14,967 bases of DNA from JACQXM01 sp964569425 (GTDB lineage Bacteria > Planctomycetota > Phycisphaerae > UBA1845): positions 1 to 14,967 of the forward strand of contig CAZMVD010000107.1 in the NCBI GenBank assembly GCA_964569425.1. Direction: 5' to 3'. The position numbers were made by a program, and so were the translations under genes. Below, piece by piece: positions 1-6,355 of this stretch. Each line of letters opens with the position of its first letter. The first letter of the stretch is position 1. A model generated the notes under the pieces. It saw only the letters and a list, made by a program, of their open reading frames with translations. It was not told where the DNA came from and searched no databases.

Positions 1-522
1 GTAGTTGTCCCCCCACGCCCCGATGGACCCGCCGGCCTTGAGTCCCAGGCTGTGGTACGCCCCTGCAGCGACGGCCACGAAGCCGCTGTTAGGCGCGGGG
101 ACGTTCGTTTGACCGGAATTGTTGCGTCCCCATGCCACGATGGACCCGTCAACCTTCACGCCCAGACTGTGCAACAAGCCCGCGGCGACGGCCACGAAGC
201 CCGTGTTCGGGGCCGGGACGCTAGTTTGACCATAGCCGTTGCCTCCCCACGCCACGATGGACCCGTTCGCCTTCAGGCCCAAGCTGTGGCCCCCGCCGGC
301 GGCGACATGAACGAATCCATGGCTCAAGTCCACGCCGACGACCTGCTCTCCCCAACCGACGATGGACCCCTGCGGCATGGTGGCCGGATCCGGCGGCGCC
401 AACCCGCCCGACCGCCCCATGGCCGGGCCGGCGGTGCTCACCACGAAGAACACGAAGAGCATGAAAGAAGAACTCAGTAGACTGTGACGACGCTGCCGTT
501 TCGGTGATGTGCCCGAAGTCAT
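1..522 (-). CDS. Secreted RCC1/BNR-repeat protein (3' end outside the window)
   Basis: The frame is open from an ATG at 522 to base 1 (174 codons, no stop), so the C-terminus is missing. An AGGAGG Shine-Dalgarno at 530-535 sits 7 nt before the ATG, which fixes the start. Residues 1-36 form a signal peptide: a basic KRQRR stretch, a hydrophobic MLFVFFVV core, and a likely cut near AMG. From residue 69 a 39-residue unit recurs three times, at about 69, 108 and 147. Each copy has the pattern GFVxVAAGxxHSLGxK, then GSIVAWGxNxxGQTxVPAPN, typical of RCC1-type beta-propeller repeats. Such repeats build propeller blades; in secreted bacterial proteins the ligand is usually unknown, so no specific function is inferred. 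Further blades and perhaps a C-terminal sorting signal probably lie beyond the edge. Sure of the family, not of the role. Confidence 0.88.
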   Translation of the reverse strand, partial: MTSGTSPKRQRRHSLLSSSFMLFVFFVVSTAGPAMGRSGGLAPPDPATMPQGSIVGWGEQVVGVDLSHGFVHVAAGGGHSLGLKANGSIVAWGGNGYGQTSVPAPNTGFVAVAAGLLHSLGVKVDGSIVAWGRNNSGQTNVPAPNSGFVAVAAGAYHSLGLKAGGSIGAWGDNY

Positions 523-887
523 GTTCGATCCTCCTGCGGAAGGGGTCCTTGAACGGCTGGACATTCTACCAAATCGTCCGGGGGCTGGGGAAGGGCGAAA
601 TACGGCCCGCCCAACGGCCGAAGCGGCGCCGGCGGGTGACCGCTCCATGCCGGTCGCGGTACCGATGGCCAACCGCTCCATGGCTTTCCGGGGGGGGCAG
701 TGGGTGACTGCTTCCTGACGCTTGACCGTGCGGGTAGAGGGCAAGCGGGCGCGTCTCGGAATGGGGGAGGCGGGAGCTGTGGGGCGTCACAGCCCGCTGA
801 AGAAGGTGCGGCACGGGATCTCAACCCGTTTTTGCACCGGTTGGAAACCGGGGCCACACTCTGTTGAGACCTTTGTTCGACAGGCTG
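523..887. other. Intergenic region without a convincing gene
   Basis: Short open frames occur on both strands here, but none has a recognisable family motif or a good ribosome binding site. The left edge carries the ribosome binding site of the RCC1-repeat gene. The right part carries the nested inverted repeat listed at 819-869. No clear promoter was found. Confidence 0.6.
819..869. other. Nested inverted repeat downstream of the S46 peptidase gene
   Basis: An outer 7-bp stem, TCTCAAC (819-825) with GTTGAGA (863-869), encloses a perfect 6-bp hairpin, CCGGTT (837-842) with AACCGG (846-851) and a 3-nt loop. On the plus strand a small CGGG/CCCG hairpin followed by five T (829-833) overlaps it. 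The element begins 18 nt past the peptidase stop, so it would form the 3' end of that transcript. On the minus strand it lacks the U-run of a classic intrinsic terminator. A role in transcript ending or stability is inference only. Confidence 0.4.
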
Positions 888-2978
888 CTACGTGCCTTCC
901 AGCTCGTTCGCGAGCGCCGCGGCGTCGTAGACGTTGCGCAGGGCTTCGATGATTGCGCGGGCGTCGACGCAGACGGCGCGCGCCTGGCGGTCGGTGTAGA
1001 CCGTGTCCCACACCAGGCCCTGGATGTTGCCGTCGAAGACGATGCCGATGACCTCGCCGGCGCGGTCGATGACCGGGCTGCCGGAGTTGCCGCCGATGAT
1101 GTCCGCGGTGCACACGAAGTTGTAGGGCGTGTCGAGGCGGAGGCGGTCCTTGCGCTCCAGCCAGCGGCGGGGCAAGTCGAACGGCGGCTTGCCCTCGCGC
1201 GCCTGGTGCCGCTCGTACAGGCCGGCGAACGTGGTGAACGCCGGAATGCTGCGCCCGCCTTCCTCATAGCCGCGAATCGGGCCGTAGGAGAGTCGCAGGG
1301 AGAACGACGCATCCGGCGCGATATCTTCGCCGTGAATGGCGAACTGCGCCGCGGCGATCTTGGTATAGGCGGCGCGTTCCACCGCCTCCACCTCGTCTTC
1401 GTGGCGCAGACGCAGACGGCGGACTTCGGGCCCCAGGTCGGCGGCGAAGCGGAGCATGGGGTCGTCGGCCGCGGCGAGGGCGGCCGTGCCGCCTTCCACC
1501 AGGTTCTTGCGGGCCGCTACTTCCTTGAGCGTCGTGCCGCGCACCAGTTGCTCGGCGCGCGCCCGCGGCGACTGCCCGGCCAGCGCCGCGACCACCAGCG
1601 GATCGTCCGCGCCGAAGGTTTCCGCGAGATACGAAAGCCCGCTGACCACGCCGTCGATTTCGAGATCGTCGTAGATGGGGGCGGGCGAATAGAGTGAAAG
1701 ATAGAGGGAGTCCAGCGCGGAATCGCGATACTCCTCCTGCCGCTCGGCGTTGGGCTTGGGCAGTTCCTCGGCCAGCATGACCACGTGCCGGGCGATGCGG
1801 TAGAGGTCTGAGCGAATCACGGAGCGGCGGCCGTCCAGCGCCGAGTAGCGTTCGTAGAACTCAGCATACGTGCGTTGTGCCTGGGCGACCTCGTCCCAGG
1901 CGGTGCCCCACTTCTGGCGGAATTCCGGGTTGGCCATCACCGCGGCGCGGAGGGCCGACTCCGCCTGCGCCTTGGCGGCCATGATGGCCGGGTCCAGCAG
2001 GCCGGCCAACATGCCGGTGAACGCCTTGCGCGAGTTCTGCACGCCGTGCAGGTCGCCCATTCCGATGCGTTCGTTTTCCGCGCTGCGGGCCATGAAGGTG
2101 TTGAGCTGCACCTCGCGCCGCCAGAGGCGGCGCAGAATGGTGGGGTAGCCCACGTCGCGCAGGAACTTGAGGTGGTCCACGGTGTACAGCCGCTGGGTGC
2201 GCGCCGGGTGGCCGACGATGAAGGTGAGGTCGTTCTCGGACGCGCCGCGCGCGCTCCACTTCAGGTAATGCTCTGCGCGCAACGGCTGGCCGTTTTCGTA
2301 GATGCGGAAGAAGCAGACGTCGAGGTTGAAGCGCGGGTACTCGAAGTTGTCGTTGTCGCCGCCGAAGAAGGCCGCCTGCTGCTCGGGGGCCATGACCAGG
2401 CGCACGTCATCGAAACGCTTGTAGGCGTACAGGTGATAGCGCGCTCCGTGGTAGAGCGTGACCACGTCACAGGTCATGTCCGGGTTTTTCTGCTTGCACT
2501 CCTGCTCGATCGCCGCGGTGGCCTTGCGTCGCGCAGTGTTCGCTTCAGCGGCGGGCAGCCCGGGCGCGGCGGCGGCCTCTACCCGCGCCGTTACGTCTTC
2601 GATGGACCAGAGAATGCGCACTTCGAAATCCGGACAGGCGAGTTCTTCGTCGCGCGAGCGGGCCAGGAAGCCGTCGGCCAGCAGGTTGCGTTCCGCGGTG
2701 CTGAGCCGCTCCAGCACACCGGAGCCGACGTGGTGGTTGGTCATTACCAGCCCCTCCGCCGACACCAGGGACGCCGACCCGCCGCGCCCGAAGCGCACGC
2801 ACGACTTCTGCACGTGCTCCAGCCAGGCGGGCGACGGCTCGAACTGGTAGCGTTCTTTCAATCGCTGGGTCGGCGGGCGGTTGATGAGCCACATTCCCTC
2901 GTCCGCCGCCGCCGCGGTGACAAGGACCAGACACCCGACCATCCAGGACGCACAGGTACGAAACAAGCTGCTTACCAC
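888..2978 (-). CDS. Secreted S46-family dipeptidyl-peptidase (DPP7-like)
   Basis: Serine exopeptidase of the S46 (DPP7/DPP11) family, which removes dipeptides from peptide N-termini in the periplasm. Seen: after the signal peptide, the family-typical DEGMW start of the mature protein; TNHHVG near residue 80, carrying the catalytic histidine; the FGGDNDNFEYPR stretch; and GGNSGSPV with the catalytic serine at about residue 632. Eighteen residues after that serine stands glycine (FDGN). In this family glycine there marks DPP7-type hydrophobic or broad P1 preference, whereas arginine marks the acid-specific DPP11. The GTG at 2978 is chosen as start because AAAAGGAG (2987-2994) lies 8 nt upstream and it gives a good signal peptide (MVSSLFRTC...AAAA). 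The frame stays open to an ATG at 3083, but that codon lies inside a REP palindrome. Length 696 aa, normal for the family. The usual NHHC cysteine is valine here. Confidence 0.93.
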   Translation of the reverse strand: MVSSLFRTCASWMVGCLVLVTAAAADEGMWLINRPPTQRLKERYQFEPSPAWLEHVQKSCVRFGRGGSASLVSAEGLVMTNHHVGSGVLERLSTAERNLLADGFLARSRDEELACPDFEVRILWSIEDVTARVEAAAAPGLPAAEANTARRKATAAIEQECKQKNPDMTCDVVTLYHGARYHLYAYKRFDDVRLVMAPEQQAAFFGGDNDNFEYPRFNLDVCFFRIYENGQPLRAEHYLKWSARGASENDLTFIVGHPARTQRLYTVDHLKFLRDVGYPTILRRLWRREVQLNTFMARSAENERIGMGDLHGVQNSRKAFTGMLAGLLDPAIMAAKAQAESALRAAVMANPEFRQKWGTAWDEVAQAQRTYAEFYERYSALDGRRSVIRSDLYRIARHVVMLAEELPKPNAERQEEYRDSALDSLYLSLYSPAPIYDDLEIDGVVSGLSYLAETFGADDPLVVAALAGQSPRARAEQLVRGTTLKEVAARKNLVEGGTAALAAADDPMLRFAADLGPEVRRLRLRHEDEVEAVERAAYTKIAAAQFAIHGEDIAPDASFSLRLSYGPIRGYEEGGRSIPAFTTFAGLYERHQAREGKPPFDLPRRWLERKDRLRLDTPYNFVCTADIIGGNSGSPVIDRAGEVIGIVFDGNIQGLVWDTVYTDRQARAVCVDARAIIEALRNVYDAAALANELEGT

Positions 2979-3064
2979 CAGAATCACTCCTTTTCGTTTG
3001 CGAACCAAATCGGTCACCGGTCCGAAAAAGCCATTGTAGCGAACCTGGGCTCGCGGCCCAACGG

Positions 3065-3090
3065 GTAGGGCAGGTGCTCGCACCTGCCTT
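3065..3090. repeat. REP palindrome, left copy
   Basis: GGCAGGTGC-TC-GCACCTGCC at 3069-3088 is a perfect 9-bp stem with a 2-nt loop, preceded by GTAG and followed by TT. The 26 bp 3065-3090 match the reverse complement of 3697-3722 at every position. It overlaps the unlikely upstream ATG of the S46 gene. Confidence 0.9.
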
Positions 3091-3109
3091 GACTATCAAC
3101 GCGCCCTGG

Positions 3110-3655
3110 TCACTCCACCACAGGTGGCAATTCTACCGCACGCGACCCCGGCCAATCCGGATCGAGCCATCCCATGCGCACGTGGCGGTGGAAGCTCGAC
3201 CACGGCCAGTCCTCCGGGCGCTGCACGTACTCGTGGCGAACCGGATTGAGGTGGATGTAGTCGCGGTGACGCAGGTAGTCGTTCTCGTCGCGAATCCGGT
3301 GCTCCCAGAAGCGTGGTTGCCAGATCCCATGTCGCCCCTGGCGGCGGCTGCGCTCGCTAACATCCCAATCGCGTCCGCCCAGGGCGAGGTAGTCCCTGGT
3401 GAACAGCGACTTGATCTGCCGCCAGCGGGTTGGGAAATCATCATCACCGTCCGGCAGCGAACAGATGCAATGCAGGTGATCCGGTAGGAGCACGAAGGCG
3501 TTCAAATCGAATGGTAGTCTCTGCCGAACCGAGGAGAATGCCCGTCGCAGGATTTGCCGTGAAAGTTCGCCGGTAAGAATGCGCTGCCTCCGATACGTCA
3601 CGACGGTGAAGAAGTAGACGGCCCCCTTCTCTCGCCAGCGGATGTACGTGGGCAT
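3110..3655 (-). CDS. REP-associated tyrosine transposase (TnpA-REP, Y1/HUH family)
   Basis: A 181-aa single-domain nuclease related to IS200/IS605 transposases. It nicks single-stranded DNA at REP hairpins through a 5'-phosphotyrosine. Seen: the metal-binding HUH motif as H60-L61-H62 in LLPDHLHCI; WQPRFWEHRIRDENDY at about 112-127; and the hallmark DYIHLNPVR, whose Y133 is the expected nucleophile. The N-terminus (GAVYFFTVVTYRRQRIL) and the C-terminal WPWSSFHRH are also typical. The length is full for the family, with no stops or shifts, so the enzyme is probably intact. It starts at ATG 3655, inside the pair of REP units described at 3065 and 3697. These genes are usually single copy and vertically kept, so recent insertion cannot be assumed. 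Confidence 0.93.
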   Translation of the reverse strand: MPTYIRWREKGAVYFFTVVTYRRQRILTGELSRQILRRAFSSVRQRLPFDLNAFVLLPDHLHCICSLPDGDDDFPTRWRQIKSLFTRDYLALGGRDWDVSERSRRQGRHGIWQPRFWEHRIRDENDYLRHRDYIHLNPVRHEYVQRPEDWPWSSFHRHVRMGWLDPDWPGSRAVELPPVVE

Positions 3656-3696
3656 GCCCGCAGCGTACGCCTCAGCATCGAAAGCGGCAAATGGTA

Positions 3697-3722
3697 AAGG
3701 CAGGTGCGAGCACCTGCCCTAC
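3697..3722. repeat. REP palindrome, right copy (inverted)
   Basis: GGCAGGTGC (3699-3707) pairs with GCACCTGCC (3710-3718) across a 2-nt loop. The 26 bp are the exact reverse complement of the left copy. On the minus strand the hairpin is followed by TTTACC, 27-52 nt past the arsM stop, so it may also act as a terminator for arsM. Confidence 0.9.
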
Positions 3723-3748
3723 AAAGATCGCGCCCGCCGCTCGTATAC

Positions 3749-4597
3749 CTATCCCGGCTTGCGGGCGGCGATGTCGAGGCTGGTGATAAACTCGGCCGGG
3801 CTGGTGCCCGCCGGCAGATGTTCGAGGATGCGGCGGTACAACGGATCCTGCACTTCCTCCAGCGTCTTGACGTAGTCCGGCTTGGGCGTCAGCCGAATGT
3901 CCGTCAGGCCCGCGGCCGCCATCATGCCGCGCGTCTCTTCGATGAGCACCGCCCCGGCGATGCAACCCACGAGTGCCTCGACCATGTCACGCACGGCCGG
4001 CGGCAGCGGCCGCAGCAGCGCCAGGTCGGACACGGCCACGCGCCCGCCGGGCTTGAGCACGCGGGCGATCTCCCGCCACACCTGCGGATTGTCGGGCGAG
4101 AGGTTGAGCACGCAGTTGGAGATGACCACGTCCGCGCTGGCGTCGGCCACGGGCAGGTGCTCGATCTCTCCGAGGCGGAATTCGACGTTGTCCAGCCCGG
4201 TTCTTGCGCGGTACTGCGCCAGGCCGCCGCGGGCGCGGGAGATCATTTCCGGCGTCATATCCACGCCGATCACGCGCCCGGTCGGGCCGACCCTGGGGCC
4301 GGCGATATAGCAGTCGAGCCCCCCGCCGCTGCCGAGATCAAGTACCAATTCCCCCGGCCGTAGCGAAGCGAGCGCGGTGGGGTTCCCGCACGAAAGGCCC
4401 ATGTTGGCGCCTTCGGGAAGCTGGGCCAGATCGCCCGGGGCGTAGCCGACGTTCTCGCAGACGCCCGCACTGGATGATCCCTGCCCGGGCCCGCCCGATC
4501 CGCAGCACCCGCCTGCTGCCCCTTTGGCCACGGCCGCGTACCCGGCGCGAACCTGATCGATCACCGTCTGTGTGGCATGGTCCTGTTTCGCTTTCAC
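3749..4597 (-). CDS. arsM: Arsenite S-adenosylmethionine methyltransferase
   Basis: Methylates As(III) using SAM and glutathione-type thiols, giving mono-, di- and trimethyl arsenicals; a cytosolic detoxification enzyme. Counted from GTG 4597 (282 aa), the SAM-binding motif I is LDLGSGGGLD at about 86-95, followed by GVDMT at the acidic position. The arsenite-binding cysteines of ArsM are present: C70 in GLSCGNP, C162 in ISNCVLNL and C212 in GCIAGA, plus a Cys pair C31/C32 and C47 near the N-terminus. The GTG is preferred because AGGAG (4606-4610) lies 8 nt before it and the N-terminus then begins directly with the typical region; the frame extends to 4756 but that part crosses the promoter. 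Divergent from arsR with a shared control region, so arsenite-induced expression is inferred. The transcript leader is about 125 nt and contains a CCGGAC/GTCCGG hairpin (4659-4673). Confidence 0.93.
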   Translation of the reverse strand: MKAKQDHATQTVIDQVRAGYAAVAKGAAGGCCGSGGPGQGSSSAGVCENVGYAPGDLAQLPEGANMGLSCGNPTALASLRPGELVLDLGSGGGLDCYIAGPRVGPTGRVIGVDMTPEMISRARGGLAQYRARTGLDNVEFRLGEIEHLPVADASADVVISNCVLNLSPDNPQVWREIARVLKPGGRVAVSDLALLRPLPPAVRDMVEALVGCIAGAVLIEETRGMMAAAGLTDIRLTPKPDYVKTLEEVQDPLYRRILEHLPAGTSPAEFITSLDIAARKPG

Positions 4598-4709
4598 CGC
4601 GTTTTCTCCTGTATTCGCGGGTCGGCCGGTGGCCGCGTTCACGATGGCGGCTGTGCGGCCGGACCCTGTCCGGTGGCGGCCTGCGATGCGGCGCCGGTGA
4701 GCGGCGCCC

Positions 4710-4756
4710 TTGACATCCCGCCCGCTAGATAGTAGCATATTTGCACCAATATGCAA
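4710..4756 (+). promoter_or_regulatory. arsR promoter with ArsR operator dyad
   Basis: Plus-strand promoter: TTGACA (4710-4715), 17-bp spacer, TAGCAT (4733-4738). Two overlapping dyads follow: GCATATT (4735-4741) with AATATGC (4748-4754), and TTGCA (4741-4745) with TGCAA (4752-4756), each with a 6-bp spacer. They cover the -10 end, the expected transcription start and the arsR ATG at 4751, the layout expected for autorepression. There is no Shine-Dalgarno before that ATG, so the transcript may be nearly leaderless. Binding is inferred, not shown. Confidence 0.65.
4729..4756 (-). promoter_or_regulatory. arsM promoter overlapping the same operator
   Basis: On the minus strand TTGCAT (4756-4751), a 16-bp spacer and TACTAT (4734-4729) form a plausible sigma-70-type promoter pointing to arsM. 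Its -35 to -10 span coincides with the two dyads at 4735-4756, so one bound ArsR dimer could block both promoters. Confidence 0.5.
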
Positions 4757-5122
4757 GTGTCAAGACAAAAAAAGACGAAACGGGCGGCGCGGCGCAAGTG
4801 GTGCTGCGTCAGGCTGGAGGGATGCCTGGATGCGAAGCTGTTTCGTGCGCTGGGAGACCCCACGCGACTGCACATCCTCCTTTGCCTGTCGCGCTGCGGT
4901 ACGCCCCAGAGTGTCAGCGCGGTGGCCGACTGCTGTTCGGTGGATCTGTCGGTCGTGTCGCGGCACCTGGCTGCGCTGCGCGAGGCCGGTGTGCTGGCGG
5001 TGGAAAAGCAGGGCCGGTCGATGCTTTACTCTGTTCGCTTCTCGGAACTTGCGCGATCGCTACACAGCCTCGCCGACGCCATCGAAGCATGCTGCCCCGG
5101 CGAATCATGCCTCTCGGAGTAA
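4751..5122 (+). CDS. arsR: ArsR/SmtB-family arsenic-responsive repressor
   Basis: The only plus-strand gene; a small winged-helix dimer expected to leave its operator when it binds As(III). Seen in 123 aa: KLFRALGDPTRLHILLCLS (about 29-47), typical of ArsR; a recognition helix around CCSVDLSVVSRHLAALREAG (61-80); and the wing at VEKQGRSMLYSV. It is unusually rich in cysteine (10 of 123): C18, C19, C25, C45, C49, the pair C61/C62 at the start of the DNA-reading helix, and C114, C115, C120 in the tail. The classic ELCVCDL site is replaced by DCCSVDLS, so the arsenite site may combine C61/C62 with another cluster (inference). ATG 4751 lies inside the operator without a Shine-Dalgarno; GTG 4757 is an alternative. 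Divergent from arsM. Confidence 0.9.
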   Translation: MQVSRQKKTKRAARRKWCCVRLEGCLDAKLFRALGDPTRLHILLCLSRCGTPQSVSAVADCCSVDLSVVSRHLAALREAGVLAVEKQGRSMLYSVRFSELARSLHSLADAIEACCPGESCLSE

Positions 5123-5124
5123 TG

Positions 5125-5141
5125 GGCGCGCAGCACGCGCC
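5125..5141 (+). terminator. Weak hairpin after arsR
   Basis: GGCGCG (5125-5130) pairs with CGCGCC (5136-5141) across 5 nt, starting 2 nt past the arsR stop. The sequence after it (GAAGACTTTGTTG) has only a poor T tract, so it is at best a weak intrinsic terminator. Confidence 0.25.
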
Positions 5142-5263
5142 GAAGACTTTGTTGCGGTACCAATCGACGTTTGGATTCTTGCTCCTGAAAAGTCAGACCA
5201 TGGGATTCCGCCGGTTCAGGTAGGTTCGATCATTTGCCGGAACTAAGAGGCTACCGTAAAGGA

Positions 5264-5484
5264 TCACAGCAACCTGGCCAACGCCTCGGGCGTAATCCCC
5301 GCCTGCCGAATGATGGCACGAAGCGTTCCCCGATCCAGTTCGCGATGGTCGGGCACGGATACTGTCGTGGGCGGATCGGTCCGATACAGAATCGGGTGGC
5401 TGCCTTTCTGACGGTCCAGCGCGAACACTCCCGCCGCAACGCGTGTACAAGGTCGCGACCCGAGACGATCGGCAGACGTGTCAC
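5264..5484 (-). pseudogene. hicA: Frameshifted hicA (HicA-type mRNA interferase toxin)
   Basis: HicA is a small ribonuclease toxin with a double-stranded-RNA-binding fold. The gene is split over two frames. From GTG 5484 (or 5490) one frame reads TRLPIVSGRDLVHALRR, the normal HicA N-terminus. The rest, GVFALDRQKGSHPIL, TVSVPDH and ELDRGTLRAIIRQAG, is in another frame ending at TGA 5264-5266. One missing base near 5431-5437 explains the break: restoring it gives A-L-R-A-G-V-F...K-G-S-H with the spacing of intact HicA. The catalytic histidine in KGSH is kept and the rest is undamaged, so the lesion is recent or a sequencing error. GTG 5484 overlaps the hicB stop by 4 nt, meaning coupled translation. 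Without the fix, the first frame runs to 5251 as a 79-aa nonsense product. Confidence 0.8.
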
Positions 5485-5687
5485 ACGCACACCACCTGGG
5501 TCTCGAAATCCTCGTCAGGAATCGGTTGCTGATGGGCGGTGGCCGTTTCGATCCACCCCGCGATGGCCTCGCGAATGTTGTCGATCGCCTCGGCTTTCGT
5601 TTTCCCCTGGCTGACACAGCCCGGAAGGGACGGTACTTCGACGACCCAATATCCATCCTCTCCACGATGCAACACGACCGCACGCAC
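5481..5687 (-). CDS. hicB: HicB-family antitoxin
   Basis: Antitoxin that binds and neutralises HicA, with a partial RNase H-like fold. From GTG 5687 it has 68 aa: RAVVLHRGEDGYWVVEVP, then the family signature SLPGCVSQGKTKAEAIDNI and REAIAGWIET. The GTG is chosen because GGGAGG lies 7-8 nt upstream and the HicB fold begins there; the frame stays open to 5768 but that part has no HicB match. The protein is short for the family and shows no C-terminal helix-turn-helix or ribbon-helix-helix domain, so self-regulation by DNA binding is uncertain. It precedes hicA with a GTGA overlap. With hicA broken, the antitoxin may persist as a leftover. Confidence 0.9.
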   Translation of the reverse strand: MRAVVLHRGEDGYWVVEVPSLPGCVSQGKTKAEAIDNIREAIAGWIETATAHQQPIPDEDFETQVVCV

Positions 5688-6083
5688 CAAGCCACCTCCC
5701 GAGTCAAAAGTGCCCTTCGCCGCTCCCGATTCCGCCCCATCGGAACGGAGCGCCCACCTGCGTCCCACCGTTGGCCGCTGAAATCAGAAAGGCGATTTCA
5801 AACAGCAACGCCTGGAATCCGGCCAACTGGTCAACTGAAGCCGGGCCGGAACGACACCGAACGTCTTCACCACGAAACGTCACACAAAGCGCAATGACGT
5901 TCAATCGCTGAAATCGGGGTACTTATCCGAAAACGCATAGGATCATCCGGTCGAGCCGTGGAATGTCCAGCCTGATTGATCACGGAGCCGGCACCCCGCA
6001 GCGCCTGTCGCAGTCCGCGGGGTGACTTCGGCCGCGCCGCCGCACATTTGGACAGCCGACGGGTTGGGAAAAAAAACGGATCG
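5688..6083. other. Intergenic region without a convincing gene
   Basis: About 400 bp between the hicB start and the ankyrin remnant. Short frames have no family motif. One clear structure is an 8-bp inverted repeat, CACCCCGC (5992-5999) with GCGGGGTG (6017-6024) and a 17-nt loop; it is not followed by a T tract on either strand. An A-rich run lies at 6068-6075. Nothing else was recognised. Confidence 0.55.
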
Positions 6084-6202
6084 TCACTCCTGTTCGCCCG
6101 CGCGGCGCAGCACGTCGGCCAGGCGGGCCATTCCCCGCGCTTCGGCATGTTGCAGGGCGGTGCGGCCGGAGTCGTCAACCGCGCGGACGTCCGCTCCGCA
6201 GG
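6084..6202 (-). pseudogene. Remnant of an ankyrin-repeat gene (C-terminal end only)
   Basis: The minus frame reads GADVRAVDDSGRTALQHAEA, then RGMARLADVLRRAGEQE and TGA at 6084-6086. It is a paralogue of the end of the intact ankyrin domain at 7494-7620, which reads GADVRAVDDSGRTALQHAEG and RGMARLVELIHSHVGE. Bases 6142-6199 are identical to 7549-7606 (58 of 58). Upstream of residue GAD the homology stops and the frame reaches a TGA near 6238 with no start, so only about 40 codons remain. The break lies next to the REP-like unit at 6213-6236. The two copies end differently after ARL, so the remnant is not a simple assembly echo of 7494-7610. Confidence 0.75.
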
Positions 6203-6212
6203 CAAGCCCGTT

Positions 6213-6236
6213 TGGGCAGGTGCTTGCAACATGCCT
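6213..6236. repeat. Degenerate third REP-like unit
   Basis: TGGGCAGGTGCTTGCA followed by ACATGCCTT matches the left REP copy at 3067-3090 over GGGCAGGTGCT, then GCA and TGCCTT, with a few changes and one extra base. The right arm no longer pairs perfectly. Its position at the broken edge of the ankyrin remnant suggests past REP activity or recombination there. Confidence 0.55.
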
Positions 6237-6355
6237 TCACCATCCTCGTGCGGCGGTAGGCCGATGACCTGTCCGGCGACCCCGCAGGAGCGCGAACCCC
6301 GAGTGGTCGCGGCGACTGCGAGCGTCCGCCGGACCGGACCGGAACGGCTGCATCA

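Larger units (their letters stand above)
3065..3722 (-). mobile_element. REPtron: TnpA-REP gene between two inverted REP palindromes
   Basis: The transposase gene is bounded by two copies of the same 26-bp sequence in opposite orientation (3065-3090 and 3697-3722), each built on a 9-bp perfect stem with a 2-nt loop. This is the known arrangement of REP-associated tyrosine transposases, where the enzyme recognises and moves the palindromic units. No direct target duplication was seen, as expected for HUH single-strand transposition. The left unit abuts the start of the S46 gene; the right unit lies 27 nt past the arsM stop and could help end the arsM transcript. Confidence 0.85.

Noticed and set aside
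1..330. Regularly spaced repeats as a possible CRISPR array
   Set aside because: The 117-bp periodicity is in frame and encodes 39-residue RCC1 units; the intervals are conserved, not unique spacers.
52..480. 142-codon plus-strand open frame
   Set aside because: Antisense to the RCC1-repeat gene, whose repeats, signal peptide and Shine-Dalgarno identify the coding strand.
1875..3068. 397-codon plus-strand open frame
   Set aside because: Antisense to the S46 peptidase, with no recognisable domain and no ribosome binding site that stands out.
2979..3083. N-terminal extension of the S46 peptidase to ATG 3083
   Set aside because: The ATG falls inside the left REP palindrome and would bury the signal peptide; GTG 2978 has AAAAGGAG at ideal spacing.
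5264..5740. 158-codon minus-strand frame across hicB and hicA
   Set aside because: Only its last 50 codons look like protein (the HicA C-terminus); the rest is out of frame with hicB, which is the real gene there.
5992..6024. 8-bp inverted repeat as a terminator
   Set aside because: The loop is 17 nt and neither side has a T tract, so a terminator call is not supported.
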